Source of the DNA: Pomacea canaliculata
Lineage: Eukaryota > Mollusca > Gastropoda > Architaenioglossa > Ampullariidae
Assembly: GCF_003073045.1 (NCBI RefSeq)
Contig: NC_037592.1
Coordinates: forward strand, 10,568,007-10,632,006
Length of the DNA stretch: 64,000 nt
Reading direction: 5' to 3'
The position numbers and the translations under genes are program-made. A model generated the notes under the pieces. That model ran no database searches and had not been told where the DNA came from. It saw only the letters and a list, made by a program, of their open reading frames with translations. Below are positions 39,600-52,318 of this stretch, piece after piece (position 1 is the first letter of the stretch; each line of letters opens with the position of its first letter).

Positions 39600-42500
39600 T
39601 ATTCGCTGCAAAGAACACACTGTACCCATGCGCAGGAAAAGTCATTTACACCTGTATGTTTACGTGCATGCTGCTGAGCCAGACGTCTGCCAGATACCTT
39701 CAGTCAGCAGTTCTCGCGCGCTGATTGGACAAGCATCCTCCCCATCCCCTTCCGGTTGTGCGCGTGACAGGCGCGGTGCCGTGAACTTGCTGGCCTGCAG
39801 CTTGTTGTCGAGCGCCGACACGTCAGTCAGCCAGTCCACCTTGAACCTGCAGTCCCTGACCCCGCCACAGCAGGTAGATACCTGCGTAGATACCTGCGTT
39901 GTATTCCGTACCATGAGTTGTAAAGTCTTCCCCCACTCACAACTACGACGACGATGACTACCACCACCATTACCGCCACTACTATTTCCAGCAAAGTATT
40001 ATTATTAGTTGAAGATACACGATAAAGTCCATCCCTAGACATTCTTTTTGCTGTCGCTCGGGAGTTGACGTCTGACGACGAAATTATTTTTATTTGACAC
40101 AATATTACAGTTCATGTCTTGGAAATTAAAGGACTTGTGAACCAATCCGATTTCGCTTTTGTTTTCCATTGAAAGAAAATTATTATGCTGCGTGATCCTC
40201 ATAAAGATTTCAGCGAAACGAAAATCTTTTAATGTCTATTGAGTTCGGGCGTCTGTCTCCCGTTTCTGTCTATTTATTCTTTTTGTTTGTGTGCGTGCGT
40301 GTGTAAGTGTATATTACAACTAAGTACCTGGGTTGTTGGTAACGGTTATCCCACACACCATCACTGCTAATGACCAACTCGATATCAAAATATAAATTAT
40401 TGTAATTAAAGACATCGTTGTATCTGGTGTAAACGTAACTTTATCTTTCAACAGAAAAGCGTCGGAATGTAGACGGAAAGACTAGAGGAGGAATAAATGA
40501 ACAGAAAAAGTCAACTCGTGCATGCTTCCTTTACCACTGTGATTTACTTGTAAACAAAAGTTTCCTCAGGATGCATCCTGATAAAGATAACAAAAATTCA
40601 GACAAACTAAAATAAACAATTTAAAACAATGAGAGACTAATGATTTTTTCTTCTGGTTTAATATATTTAATTTTTTGTATCTGTATTTTGGAATGACAAC
40701 AAACCTTAAGCGCTTTTTATCTTTCAGGGATATTCGTCATCGTGGTCAGGGGGCGTGTCACTGAGACCTTTACAAAAAAATCAGCTGGCGGGTGTTCCTG
40801 GCATCAGTGTATCGCTTTGCTCAGATCATGGCACGCGCTCCAGTCCCCACCCCTTTCCTAAAATAATAACACTAATAAAAAAATTACTGCAGCTAAATCT
40901 CTTCGCCATCTGCCGGGTGCACGCCAAGTCTTGTGCCAAGTTCTCATCAGACAGAAATGGGGTGGAAACACACTGCGCACCCACAGTCTGTGACTAGAGG
41001 AGTGAACTAGAAAAGGGACAGTAAACAGGATTGCACAGATAACAAGTTATCGTGTAACAAGTTAGTAAGCTAGGAAGCTTCCAGTAAAAGTCGAGAGTTG
41101 TGGTTACAGAGGCTGAATAATGACTTGATAAGAGCAGCAAACGCATTGAGTCAGGCGCTTGTACAGGTGGGAGGGCAATGGACGACAGTCTCACCTGTTA
41201 CAGATTGGTGTTTGCAGAAACAAGATTGTAAATAAAGAACGATGTGCAAGGGTTTACAGAAATTGGAGAGTAAAGGAAGGCATATCCAACGACTATTGCA
41301 CGGAGCTTAGAGGAATGCGGCAAAATAAAAACCCCACTAACATGTATCCAGAGAAGAGAGAGAGAGATGATGAAAAAAACGAAGAATGGTGGAAACCTCA
41401 ACGAAGCAAGACTTATCAGAACAAGAGACTGTTATTGCTTTCAGAAGGCGGGAAAGCTGTTTGTGCTAACAGAAATAGCAATAGCTATGATGACCATGTG
41501 GTTTGCTTAAGTTAATTTAGACATGTCGAGTGAATTTAAGTTAATTTAGGGATGTCGAGGTAAAGAGAGTTCAGCATTGCACTTTCCTGTCACGCACTAA
41601 TTCTCACGCGCTAAAATCGTTTCCTTCCATTCATTCGCCTTATTTTTTCAGGCCCCGCCCACAACTACCCTTCACTCACTCACGCTACCACCCTCCCCCA
41701 CCTCTCTCTTTCTCTCACCGTTATAACTCATATTTCTTCAGTTTTTTGTGCCCGTTAGTATTGTCTTGTATTTGTGAAGCACATTGTGCCTGCTTTTATG
41801 GTGAATAAAGATGCTTTACTGTGACACGCACACACGTGACAAAATACACAATTTTCTATCGTATTGCTTGTCCGTACATTCCAAAAGACTGAGATTTCCC
41901 CATTCTGTGACTCATCCCCAAAGATATTTTTAAAGAAAGAGTTAAACCATTTCCTTCTTTAAGCAACTTTAAAAAATCTCGTCAAAACCAACCACCATCC
42001 ATTTCTTGCTTTGCTGTCTTGGCTAATCACGTGTCAGCTTAATGAACCTGGGAGTGTTACCTGTGAACACTGTTCACGAAACTTGTAGGGACCTGACTTC
42101 AAACAGCCCCTGACTCGCCGCCTGGCGGGCCCGGAGGAATTCGACTATCGAAAGAGTGAAATTAATGGAAGCGAAAGGTGGGGCGGCGAGCACCTCAAAA
42201 ATGAAGTGATGGAGACGGCAAGCTCGCCGGCTGCAACTGCCGACTGGGTTTGCAGCCAGATGAAGGTCTGTCTCGAATTTCGCCCCCCTTATGCATTTTG
42301 GTGGCAATGGCTTTATATGGCAAGGCGCACGCGCGTGGCACGCGCTTTCTCTCTCTCCTCCCTCTCTCTCTGCCTCTCGGAGCCTGTGTACAGCACTGCT
42401 ACGGGTAGAAATACCTGGTTCATGAGCAGCAACTAAAGGGTTATGTTTTGATCAAACAATTCTTCGGTAAATTGATAGCAAGAACAGTGTCTTTACCTCC

Positions 42501-42780
42501 TGCAACAATATTCAAACAGTTACATTCAACTGTCTTAATAAAACCATTGTACTAACTAACATTAATTTATAATATCAGACAGACGAGTTCAGAAGTTTGA
42601 CAGCAATTTATTAAACAATATTTTTTCATATTTTTCAGTTTGTTTAAAACTTAAATCATTAATTTATTTCATTTACTGGATTTATTGCGAGTCTTAACTA
42701 TAAACAACTTCGGACTGCAAGAAGTATTTTAAAACAAGAAAGTATAACACTCTTTTGAAATATGGAGCTCATGGTATCTA

Positions 42781-42974
42781 CACCCGCCATTTTAATTACC
42801 GTTGTGGACAATCTACCTGAATGTCGCCCCTCCAGCCTGCTCTCACCTGTTGGCAAGCCGCTGGAGGTGTGGGCCGGCCAGGAACAGGCGGTGCAGCAGC
42901 CGTGAACCCTCTTCTTCGCCGGCAAGACTCGGAAGCACCTTGGACGAGACACAAGTGAAGCAAGTCGAACTTCG
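42781..42974 (+). other. Candidate non-coding first exon (donor at 42975)
   Basis: A GC-richer stretch ends in TTCG followed by a consensus donor, GTAAGTCATG, at 42975. It has no plausible start codon and frame. It could be a 5' UTR exon of the calponin-homology gene 5 kb downstream, whose coding exon has an acceptor at 48317. The start is arbitrary. Confidence 0.3.
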
Positions 42975-44936
42975 GTAAGTCATGTTTTAAAAACTTACTT
43001 TGTAACTGGATTTCCTCGCTTACTGTCTCTGCTGCTTCAGTCATCCATTGCAGTCATTTTGTTCAGTTGAAAAGTGTTTATTCAAATAATATTTACAGAG
43101 GAAACTCGTAACTAAAAGGGTGTTCAGTGAGGGGAGGCAGCTGCTGAAACTTCAGCAGCAAAATGCTGATCAGTTTATTTTTAGGCTGGCGGTTGCGAAA
43201 TGATGATGCATCATAGAGGTGATGTGCAGTGCTGCTGCTTACTGCAGTGTAAAAGAACAGAATGCGAACAGATTATTTGAACAATAAACACAGGTAAATG
43301 AACATTTACCTGCAATCTGAGGAGAGGAGAAAACGAATTCCTGAAAGCTAATGTTGTCTGGATTCCAGTCTTCTCAGACAAAAAAAAAAAAACAAAAACA
43401 AAAACCGTAGTTCACACATCAACATCACTAGACTGTCACAATATTTAGTATAGAGCTTGACAGAAGCAGAGGAGACTGCAGGCATATGTGTCTGTGAGAG
43501 AGAGAGATGTTAAATGAAAGTGCGTTCGTACACGTGTGCTTGCGTGTTTAGATGCGGCTGAAGTTTAATCTCGATAGAGCATATGTGTGAAAATAATTTT
43601 AATGTCGGAAAATATTCTGATATGAAACGGCAAGAACTGTGGTCGAGGTTCAGCACAAATGCTATAGGAGAGACCATCAAGGATTACTACAGTGTGTATT
43701 CTGTAATAAGACAGACTATTAGGTATATATATATAGTGTAATAAGACAGACTATCGAGGTCTACCACAGTGTACATACTGTGTGTGAAGAAGTGTTTAAT
43801 GCTGTCCACAGAGCACCCACTCAGTAACCTCCTGCGACTGTCAAGATATTGTATTATCTTTTGGGAGAGGTGGGAGAAGATTAAGGTAATGATGTAATAA
43901 CGATAACAACAGACCGACAACATCTGCGCTTGATTTTTGTCAGTTGTTTTATCGCTGTTGTTGACTAAACTTCCGTATGTCGGTGTCAACATGTGTGTGT
44001 GCGCGCGCACCTTAGGAAGAGGAGTGTGTGGGGGCGTGGGGGTGGGGACAGAGAGAAGGGGGGGGGAACAGAGTAAGTGGGTTCAGCAGACTGCGATGTA
44101 GCTGTTGTTGTTTGTTGTGCGGAATGTAGAACAAAGTATGAGAGATCACCTTGAACCATTGTTGGTTCTGGCAGACACGGTGGGAATTCTTGCCAGCAGC
44201 TTATCTTTGAGTAAAAACAAGATGACGGAAAAATAACTCCCGCGCCGCTCGCAGCCCGTCACTCAGTGCTCCAGGCATGCGCAGTAACTTATGTTCACGA
44301 CCCTGTGTTTCTTTACCTCCAGTGCTGACCCGGCATTAAACAGCACCAAGCAGCCAATCTGCTGTTCTTTTAGTCTCTGGCCGGGACAGATAATTGTAAA
44401 AACAAACAAACAAAACCACATAGCAAGTTTAGTCTCAAGTCTCAGTTAATGAGCTTTCCTGTAGCCACCCCGCCCTCGACTTAAAAAAGGGACACAAAGA
44501 TCGACAACTCGCATCATTTTACTAACCAGAGAGCGTATTGTCTCCCTTGATGCACGCGTGCCGCAGGAAAGTAGACCTTGCAAGCGTTGTAAATAAACTC
44601 TCGTCGTAATGCAATCATAAATTCAAACTTAATTTTGAAAAGTGCAGATGTTTACAAGATCATATCACGAAAATGTGTCTCAATGAATGGGTTATACAGA
44701 CAGAACAGGCTTAGTGTTTCAACATGCTGTAACCGAAATACTAACTGAAATAGCTGGCGACGACGCAAAAAAAAAAAAAGAGAGAAAAGAAAAAGGAAAC
44801 ATTTATACACTTATATAGATTAGAGAAAGTGAGACAACAGCAACTGCTGACGACGCAAAAGGACAGGTAGTCTCGGTGGGCTTCGTCAGGCCTCTCGCTG
44901 GGGTCAACGACGCGATTACAACGACGTTTACGATTG

Positions 44937-45031
44937 TGGTGGTGGTTGTGGTGGTGTTGGTGGTGCTGGTGGTGGTGATGATGATGATGATGACAGTTGT
45001 AGTGGTGGTGGTAGGGGTGGTGGTGGTGGTT
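44937..45031. repeat. GGT/GAT trinucleotide microsatellite
   Basis: An imperfect GTG/GAT run coding for poly-Val/Met in one frame and poly-Pro/Ser on the other strand. Both frames are artefacts. Confidence 0.92.
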
Positions 45032-46829
45032 TTTGATGTCTGGCAGTGGATAATCGAGAATGTTCCCTCAAAGCCTGTATCTTGACATGCAGTTCCGTAA
45101 ACTCCAAGGTGATAGATACTACCAGTAGCAGTACTACTTCCTCAACTGTATTACTTACACTGTAGAATTGCATCTACGGTTGCACTACTTCAAGTACTAC
45201 TTCTACAGGGAAAAAAAGCGATTGGCTTATTGTCTGACAAACATTTTTGACAACGTTCGGTGTTGACATCCAGGAAATTCTAGCGTTCGCTCTACAGCTA
45301 TTTTCAGTGTATTCTTGGGAATAAATAAATAATGTGCGTGCGTGCGTGTGTGGCATGACGCTGGCCTCTCCCCACCTCTGTGCGGCCCCATGCCACCCCA
45401 GGTAGCGATCGTGCGACTTGTGGCGCCCCGCACTAGCAAGATGGTCCCAACCGCCGACGCGCGCACCCGAAATAGGCAAACGCTCGCTGATTTATGTTTT
45501 CGACACGTGGGCGCTTTTTTGGACACGTGACTCCTACGCCTCCCCTTCCCCTCCAAACGCTTAGGCGCAACATGTACTCTTGTGAGTCACGTGATAGTTT
45601 ATACACACTCCTCGCAAACTCTGGAGGCAGTGAGAAACAAAACAAAGTTTTTGCTTGTGCGCCCCCGCCGTTGTGGATATCTTACCCGTGAGTTTAGTTC
45701 GGTGGTACCCCCCTACCCAGTCCAAAGCGAGCGGTTCATATCCTTTGAAGATTAATTTACAAATCGTTCATCCCCACTTTATTTCTTCCACTCGCTCAAT
45801 CGGTGGAAGATTTTTTTTTTTTTAAATGTGGACAAACCCGTATTTCCACTTGTATGTCCACTGCATTGAGCACACCTTAAAGATTTCCGAATCACTCGTG
45901 GATGGGAGTGTGTTTGTGGAGGGGAAGGAGGAGTTTATTAATTAAGCAGGCGGTTAATGCAGCCGCTCGACCGTAGCTTGGAATCTGTGACCGACCAGCA
46001 GCTCGCGCGTCACGCTCGTGATTTCAAGCATGTGGCACCTGCAGCTGGCTGCTCCATCCATCTCACCTGAGTCGGGCTGACGATAACATCTTCACTCGCT
46101 GCCAGCAACTCCTCCCCTTTCCCCACCTACTAGTACTCCCTTTCTGTCTGACATCTCCGATTCTCAAATGTTTTTTCCCCCCTTAAGTATCTTTGGTATG
46201 AGAACTTGCTGACCTGTATTTAATTTCTCAGATTCGAACCCCTCTCCCCATCATCCACACAGAGATATTGTGCACTCCTCCTCGTAAACACTATGGTTTT
46301 ACACTCATTCAAAACCCAGTAAGGGGCACACACACAAAACACAAAAACGAAATCCCTATTCAGAATTTTAAAAAATCCACCTCGAAGTGCTCCATGAAAA
46401 AAAAAGGTCACGTGTGCTGAACTGTTCCTCCTCATTTCATTGGTGGTCTCGTCTTCCCCACCATTAAGCAAAACTAAAACCAGAAAGAATTAAAAGGAAA
46501 AGATGAAAGATATGGACTATTTTTAGTCTGGAAAATGCTAATTTTGTTCCCTGGGCAGAAAGGGAAAGCGATTTTGCACGACTGAGTCAGCCCTTGCTCT
46601 TCTCTTTGGATTTGCTGACTTGAGCACGGGAGGGAGGAATGCGGTTCTCGTGGAATGCGCGTGAGAGGAGGCGATTCCGGGGCCTGCCAGTGCACACAGG
46701 CGGAAGAAGAGAAGGGGTTAGGTCTGCGAAATAGGGGCTGCTTCCCTCAACTGAGTCACACCTGGGCTCTGCTCCAAGTCGTCGACAAGCGAGGCAGCAG
46801 AATCATCAGAAGGAATTATCATTTGTATT

Positions 46830-46917
46830 AAAGCTCGGACTCCTGGTGCCAGACCCAGCAGTGGAAGCCAGGGACCAGCAGGCACTGACTCTACAACACT
46901 TTGTGCTCTTCACACTG
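46830..46917 (+). other. Candidate alternative non-coding first exon
   Basis: A block rich in CAGCAG-type sequence ends in CTTCACACT followed by a donor, GTAAGAAAAG. It lies 1.4 kb upstream of the calponin-homology coding exon. It has no open frame of its own, so it would be 5' UTR. The evidence is only the donor and the position. Confidence 0.25.
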
Positions 46918-47448
46918 TAAGAAAAGGGTTTTGACTCGATGTCTCTGTGAATATTACTACAATTATGTTTAATTTTTATAGTCAAAATAGTTTGTCAACG
47001 ATCACATGATCAAAATCGAAATCCATGAAATTATATAACACGAGAATAGTTGTCAGTCAGTGCGGATATGACTACACAACTACTTCATTACAGAATGTAA
47101 AAGAAGTTTGTGTCTCGGAGTTGTTAATAGAAAAAAAAAGATGTTTCCAAGCTAGTGATTACTGGCACTACAATCTCGACGAAAGATTTGATGTTTGAAG
47201 GCGCATAACTCTTCTGAGGTGTGTGAGCGAGTTGTCTCGTAGCGGCCACAGACGTCATCACAGTGTAGCTTGCACCACAACAACGACTTTCAGAACTGAT
47301 GACAAGTCAGGAATATCCCATCTTCCTCGTTTTTCTGGTCTTTGTTTAGGTTCAGATTGAAAAAAAAAAATGTGTCTGATTATGGATTTAAAAAATGATG
47401 CCTGAAGGTGGAGGAATACTTAAACCTGGTGAATGAAATCATTGACGT

Positions 47449-47618
47449 GTATAGGTGGACTGCTGTCTGTCTGCCAAGACCAAGGCTTGGCCTCTTGCGA
47501 AGTTCTCCACTCTTAGTCTCGGCGAGCCTAAACAAAGAATGTGACTAAACCGGAAGCTTTGTAGTCTCATGCCTCGTTTTGGTAGTTAACTGGAAAAAAT
47601 CGTCAGCCAGCAGTCCAG
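47449..47618 (-). repeat. Dispersed repeat copy B (inverted partner at 31433-31595)
   Basis: Carries, as reverse complement, the same ordered blocks as the copy at 31433-31595, including TAGTCTCGGCGAGCCTA and TGTGACTAAACCGGAAGCTT. It lies 16 kb from its partner in opposite orientation. Confidence 0.75.
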
Positions 47619-48338
47619 TAATACAAGTTCGTGATGAAATGGATATGATGAAAGAATACACAAGAATATTACACAAGAGTTAGCTCCCTTTGCTACATGC
47701 CAGGAGTTGCTGAAAAGCTTGGGAAAACCTTTTCAAACGACTTGAAAAAAAAAATCAAATTTATTCCTCTGAACTTGCTGCTCTGTGTACATTATTATGG
47801 GATTGTAAAGCAAAATGGGATAGTAGTCCCGATAAAACTTCCCTGTACAACAGGGTCGAAAGAATTCAAAGGAAAGTGAAGATAACTGAAAGGTTGGTGT
47901 GAAAACGTCAGGGAATGGATGCACTTGGTATCACAACCTGCTGAGTCTTGTGGAGGACAGTCCAGGAGGATGAACCCTTCTGCTAATGATTATCCCACGT
48001 CCTCTCTAGAACGTGTTCAGCGTGAATGTGAATGTGAATGTGTGAATGTGAATGCCAGTCTTGTCAAGCTATTAGGCTGGCTAAGCTATTTTCCTGTTTT
48101 CGTGTCTATACTAAGGGATATCTCCATCATGCGCTGTCTACATGATGTGCCGTCTACACTTTGTACTGTCTACACCATCTGTTCCCTGTCCCACTCTGCT
48201 AGCCTCAGGACGCTGATTGCAAATGTATTATTGGAGAAACTTCGGATAAGCTTTAAGTTCTCCAAGCAAACTTTTGTATGCAAGGTTTTCTCATTCAGTT
48301 TTCTTTCGTCCTTTCAGAGCCTTCAATAAACAGACAAA

Positions 48339-50243
48339 ATGGCAGAAAATCGAGCAAAGAAGGCCGGCATTGGAGCAGAAATAGACAAGAAATTGGAACA
48401 GGTACATTGTTGATAACATAATCCTGAGCTAACAGAAGGGTATATAAACGAAACAGGGGAATATTGCTCATTTTTTCCATAAAAGTCGGACTATGTACGC
48501 CATTGTCACATCACACGTGGTCTGTCACGTTGACTGCTGCCATCCAGCTTCCTACAGGGTAAAGGTCAACAACACAGACATCAGGATTGTACATGGATAC
48601 GTTTATGTGTTGTCAAGGCCTCAGCCAATAGGAGAGCTGGAACCATAGGTTAATAAAGTGTATCTGGGAACAAACGTGATGTTTGAAAATGTCGTTTTAA
48701 CGGCGATGTGTTTTCACATTTTGTTATTTTTACTGCCATTCCCTTCTTATTTTGCTTTTCATGAAATATTTTGTTTCCTTACATAGTGATCTTGGGGATT
48801 TTAGTTTGAGGCCTTTAATCTCTTAATGATGATATTCTTTAAAGAACAGTAATTGATGATGATCCTGTTGTTTACAGCGATATGACCAGGAGGAGGAGGC
48901 AGGTACCACGAAAGCCGTCCAGTTGTGGATCAACGCTGTTCTTCAAGGAGAACACGAGCCTATTGTGAGTCCTGCTGTCATCAACTTTCATGTCACTGTC
49001 TCTGTCATGTCAGGGAATGTTGTGATGATCACCTCATTACTGCAGTCGTGTATAGGTGTCAGGGTCAGTAGGTGCAGTGACCGGCTTGATGTAGGTGACA
49101 GGGACTTGGAAGGAGGCCTAAGGTCTATATTTCGTCATTACAAGATTTATGAAGCTGGACTGGTCAGAGTGGTTAGTGAATATAAAAAAATGTCAATGAT
49201 TTAGACTTGTCTAAAAGATGTTAACTTTTTCTGGGGGGAAAGGTAAGAACTTATTTCCGGAAGACAGAAGAATAAAAACATATGACCCTCTTCTTGAAAG
49301 CAAGTCCAGTGAATAGGGAGGAGAATACCACCAGTATCAAGCATGTTATACTGATCACAGTTTTCTCAAAATATAATTTTGAAATCCTTTAGGACTTGCT
49401 AGAAGCGTAGATAATGGACATTATAGACAATTAGCTGTACATTTGGTGGGCCCTCTGAAATATCTATATTTTGTTTATTGTTTACCTTTGGCGTGAGCTC
49501 ATCTTTACGTGTCACGTTCAGTCACTGTTGATCATAATACAAAACACCACTGTGGCACTCCCAACCCCCTACCCATACACCAAACGCCCGTATGTTCTTC
49601 ATTTGGACCACAACTTCTAAGCTTCAAAGATGCTTATCATTAAAGAAATTGAATGTTATTGACAGAAAATACACATTTGTCAAGGAAAAATACATTTTAT
49701 TGACACTTGAAAGTTTCGTGGACTGTTCATCAGGATTCGTACAAAGAATGGAAAAGCTTGAATTCCTAAAAACTAAAGAGTTACAGACAGATTCTAGTCT
49801 AATATGATTCTTTTCTTTCGTCATGTCTTTTCACATTTTTAATGTTTAATATTATAAAATAATATCAATGTCTTGTGTTATATCAATGAGAGCCAAGAGT
49901 TAAATCTCAAACCCGACTATAACAACTCTAGCCTTCATTACCCAGAGTTCAATCCCTTCTTATCGGTACAATTTTTTAATTGACATATTTTTAGTTACTT
50001 CCTGACTTCCCTTTGCCCTCCTAGGTTGGTCAGTTCCTTGCTTGATTATTCTTAGTTATGTCTCACCCTTGTTCATCCCTGTTTCTTCATCCCTTTGTGT
50101 TCCCTACAGCCATCCTATTCACAGCGTGATCTTCACAAATCCCTTAGGGACGGCGTCATGCTTTGCAAGTAAGTGTGCAAATCATGGTCCTTCTCCTTCT
50201 CCCCTTTTTGATTTCTTTAGCTTTTGAATTGCTTTTTGTTTGG

Positions 50244-50289
<46 letters not shown>

Positions 50290-52318
50290 AATTCCCTCAG
50301 ACTTCGGATTCCGCAGATTTGTACTGACACCGGCTTGGCACCAAGTTGACATGTTTGTTCCAAACTCACAAGCTGCTACGAAAACACTCTATCTGAGCTC
50401 TGTACATTCAAATTCTTATAAATTCAACTTCTTTTTTTTTTTTTTTTTTGCTGTTCATTTTGTCTGTCTCTCGCTCTGTATTCCTTCCCTTTCTTTTTCG
50501 TCTGAGTCTTCCAGTATATTGTTTTATTTCTTTCCATCTCTCTCCTGCATTCCTTCTTAAAGTTTGGCAGACGGCGGCTTAGTTCTGAAAGTGTCGGAAG
50601 CATTGACAAATATCCATTTTGCTTTGTTAAACTAGTTTGCTAGTTTGTCGGCTTTTCTAACACTTTGGCTACACTTTTAGTTACAAGTGACTGCATGTGG
50701 AGAGAAACCACTGTTTTGTTGACTTCTTGTGCTTTAGTCAAATAAATATTCAGTCTGTCAATTCTCCCCTATCTCAGTGTTGTAGGCGAAGACATTTTCT
50801 CATACGATTCATTTGCAAATGGCTTTACTTGATTTATTCTGATGCTGTGTATAATGTTATATTTTAAAGACTTCTTTTTACTAAACCAAAGTCAACCACA
50901 GATGGATCAGACAAGTCTGTTTGTGAATTAACATTTGTATTGGGAAGAACTTGGCTTTAGTGTTATGTAGAACTTTGCTGTCGACTGAAAGCTAAATATT
51001 TACACATGTCGACCATTGAACAGTAGAATTTTCATCTCCAGAACAGTTATTTACACTATTATGCATGTGACCTAAAGAGACTAGTGCTTTACTGGATTTT
51101 AAAATAATTATTGATGCTTGAAGGTCTTATTGCTTTTCTTCTGTTTGATGATCTAACAGACAAACACTTTGTTTGCTTGTTGAAGTAGAAATCTCGGTTG
51201 TAAGCTCAGTCCACCATAATGTTCCCTTCTGTGATATTTTTCTTTCTTAAAGAGAGTCTAAAAGTGAAGATTTAAAGATATGTAGAAATTTTTTGGATAT
51301 ACGCCTACAAACATTATCTTGTACAGAAAGAGATAATTATGACATCACAATATCCCTTATTAACATTAATTTCCAGCTCTCCCATTGGCCAAAGTCTTCA
51401 CAAGAAATATATTTCACTATCCCCTGAAGTCTATGTTGTTGACCTCTTAAAGTGCTGAGTGTTTTGAGGTGTGCTTCTTGAGGGTTTAGAGAGATTGTAT
51501 CTTACATTGAACCTTAGCCAATCATTAAGAGGACATTTTGCACTAGTCCTTTAAAACAGAGCTTTAGTCACTGACTTAGTTTATAAAGAAGACAATTTCT
51601 GAGAGTGAACTTCATTGGCAGGCTGATTAACAAGCTGTTGGAGGCAGAAGGCAAGAACAAGGTGCACGTGCAGAAGAAGGTGGCCTCCATGTTCGTGGCC
51701 TACACCAACATCGAGGCCTTCAACAACGGCTGCCTACAGTACGGCCTGGCCAAGGAGTTCTTGGTGCAGTCCGCGGATCTGTGGGAAGGCCGCAAGGGGC
51801 CCTTCCTCAACGTCATCAACTGCTTGCACAGTCTCGGCTTCCTGGTGAGTATAGCAGTCCCAAACATGAAATGTGTGAAAAGGGACTCTGCTTCCTCCCT
51901 TCAATCTTTAGTTGCCTTCGTTCCACTTTTCTTGCTTTGTTCTGTCATTTACAGTAATTATATTTTAGTCTGTTCTATAATGAATAGTAATTTTTAAAGT
52001 TAATATGATCAATTTTATTTAAGTATCTTCTTTCTTTAAAATTAAATTTATCTTTCTTGGTCTCTGTGTTCACAACTACGCACAGATACATATAATATTA
52101 TGTTTGATATTGCGATTTTCTCACTCACTCTTTTGTCTCTCTCTCACGTACACCCTATGTTTACAATAGTAATTAGTTTGGATACAAAACAATGAAACAT
52201 TTACATATTACTTTCCTGCTTCATTTAAGTTGCTGTTTGTTTCCAACACCAGGCCAACAGCAAGGGCTTCACACCCACTTACACGGGAGAGATTCAAAAA
52301 TCACTGAATTTTGACTGA
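48339..52318 (+). CDS. Small calponin-homology protein (Mp20/myophilin/transgelin-like)
   Basis: Actin-associated single calponin-homology protein of the muscle Mp20/myophilin/transgelin group. Coding exons 48339-48401, 48878-48964, 50110-50168, 51622-51844 and 52253-52318 join to 165 aa. The N-terminus (MAENRAKKAGIGAEIDKK) and RYDQEEE followed by WI mark the start of the CH domain. LRDGVMLCKLINKL, FNNGCLQYGL, LFQTVDLY-like FLVQSADLWEG and NVINCLHSLGF are its later hallmark segments (about residues 25-144). Family members usually carry a C-terminal calponin-type repeat. Here the last 21 residues (from ANSKGFTPTYTGE) replace it, so the protein is slightly short. An acceptor at 48317 just before the ATG shows that at least one non-coding exon lies upstream. 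AATAAA at 53442. Exon 4 is GC-rich at third positions, unlike its neighbours. Confidence 0.92.
50242..50289. repeat. GTT trinucleotide microsatellite
   Basis: About sixteen GTT units in the third intron region downstream of exon 3 of the calponin-homology gene. They give a spurious poly-Val frame. Confidence 0.95.

Larger units (their letters stand above)
37918..42780. other. Intergenic region, low-complexity DNA
   Basis: I recognise no gene here. It contains an AATAAC-type run (38220-38252), a GT microsatellite (39031-39074), a CAC microsatellite (39567-39599) and a sequence at about 41755-41815 (including CATTGTGCCTGC and GGTGAATAAAG) that resembles the 3' tail of a non-LTR retroelement. 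A 178-codon frame at 38934-39470 reads through the GT repeat and has no domain-like features. Confidence 0.5.
42985..48317. other. Intergenic or 5' intronic region upstream of the calponin-homology gene
   Basis: No coding exon is recognised. The region includes a TA microsatellite near 43725, a GGT/GAT repeat (44937-45031), a possible non-coding exon ending at 46917, the second copy of the dispersed repeat (47449-47618) and a GTGAAT run (48020-48052). If either candidate first exon is real, much of this is the first intron of the downstream gene. Confidence 0.45.

Noticed and set aside
44876..45085. Poly-Val/Met open frame
   Set aside because: Translation of a GGT/GAT microsatellite.
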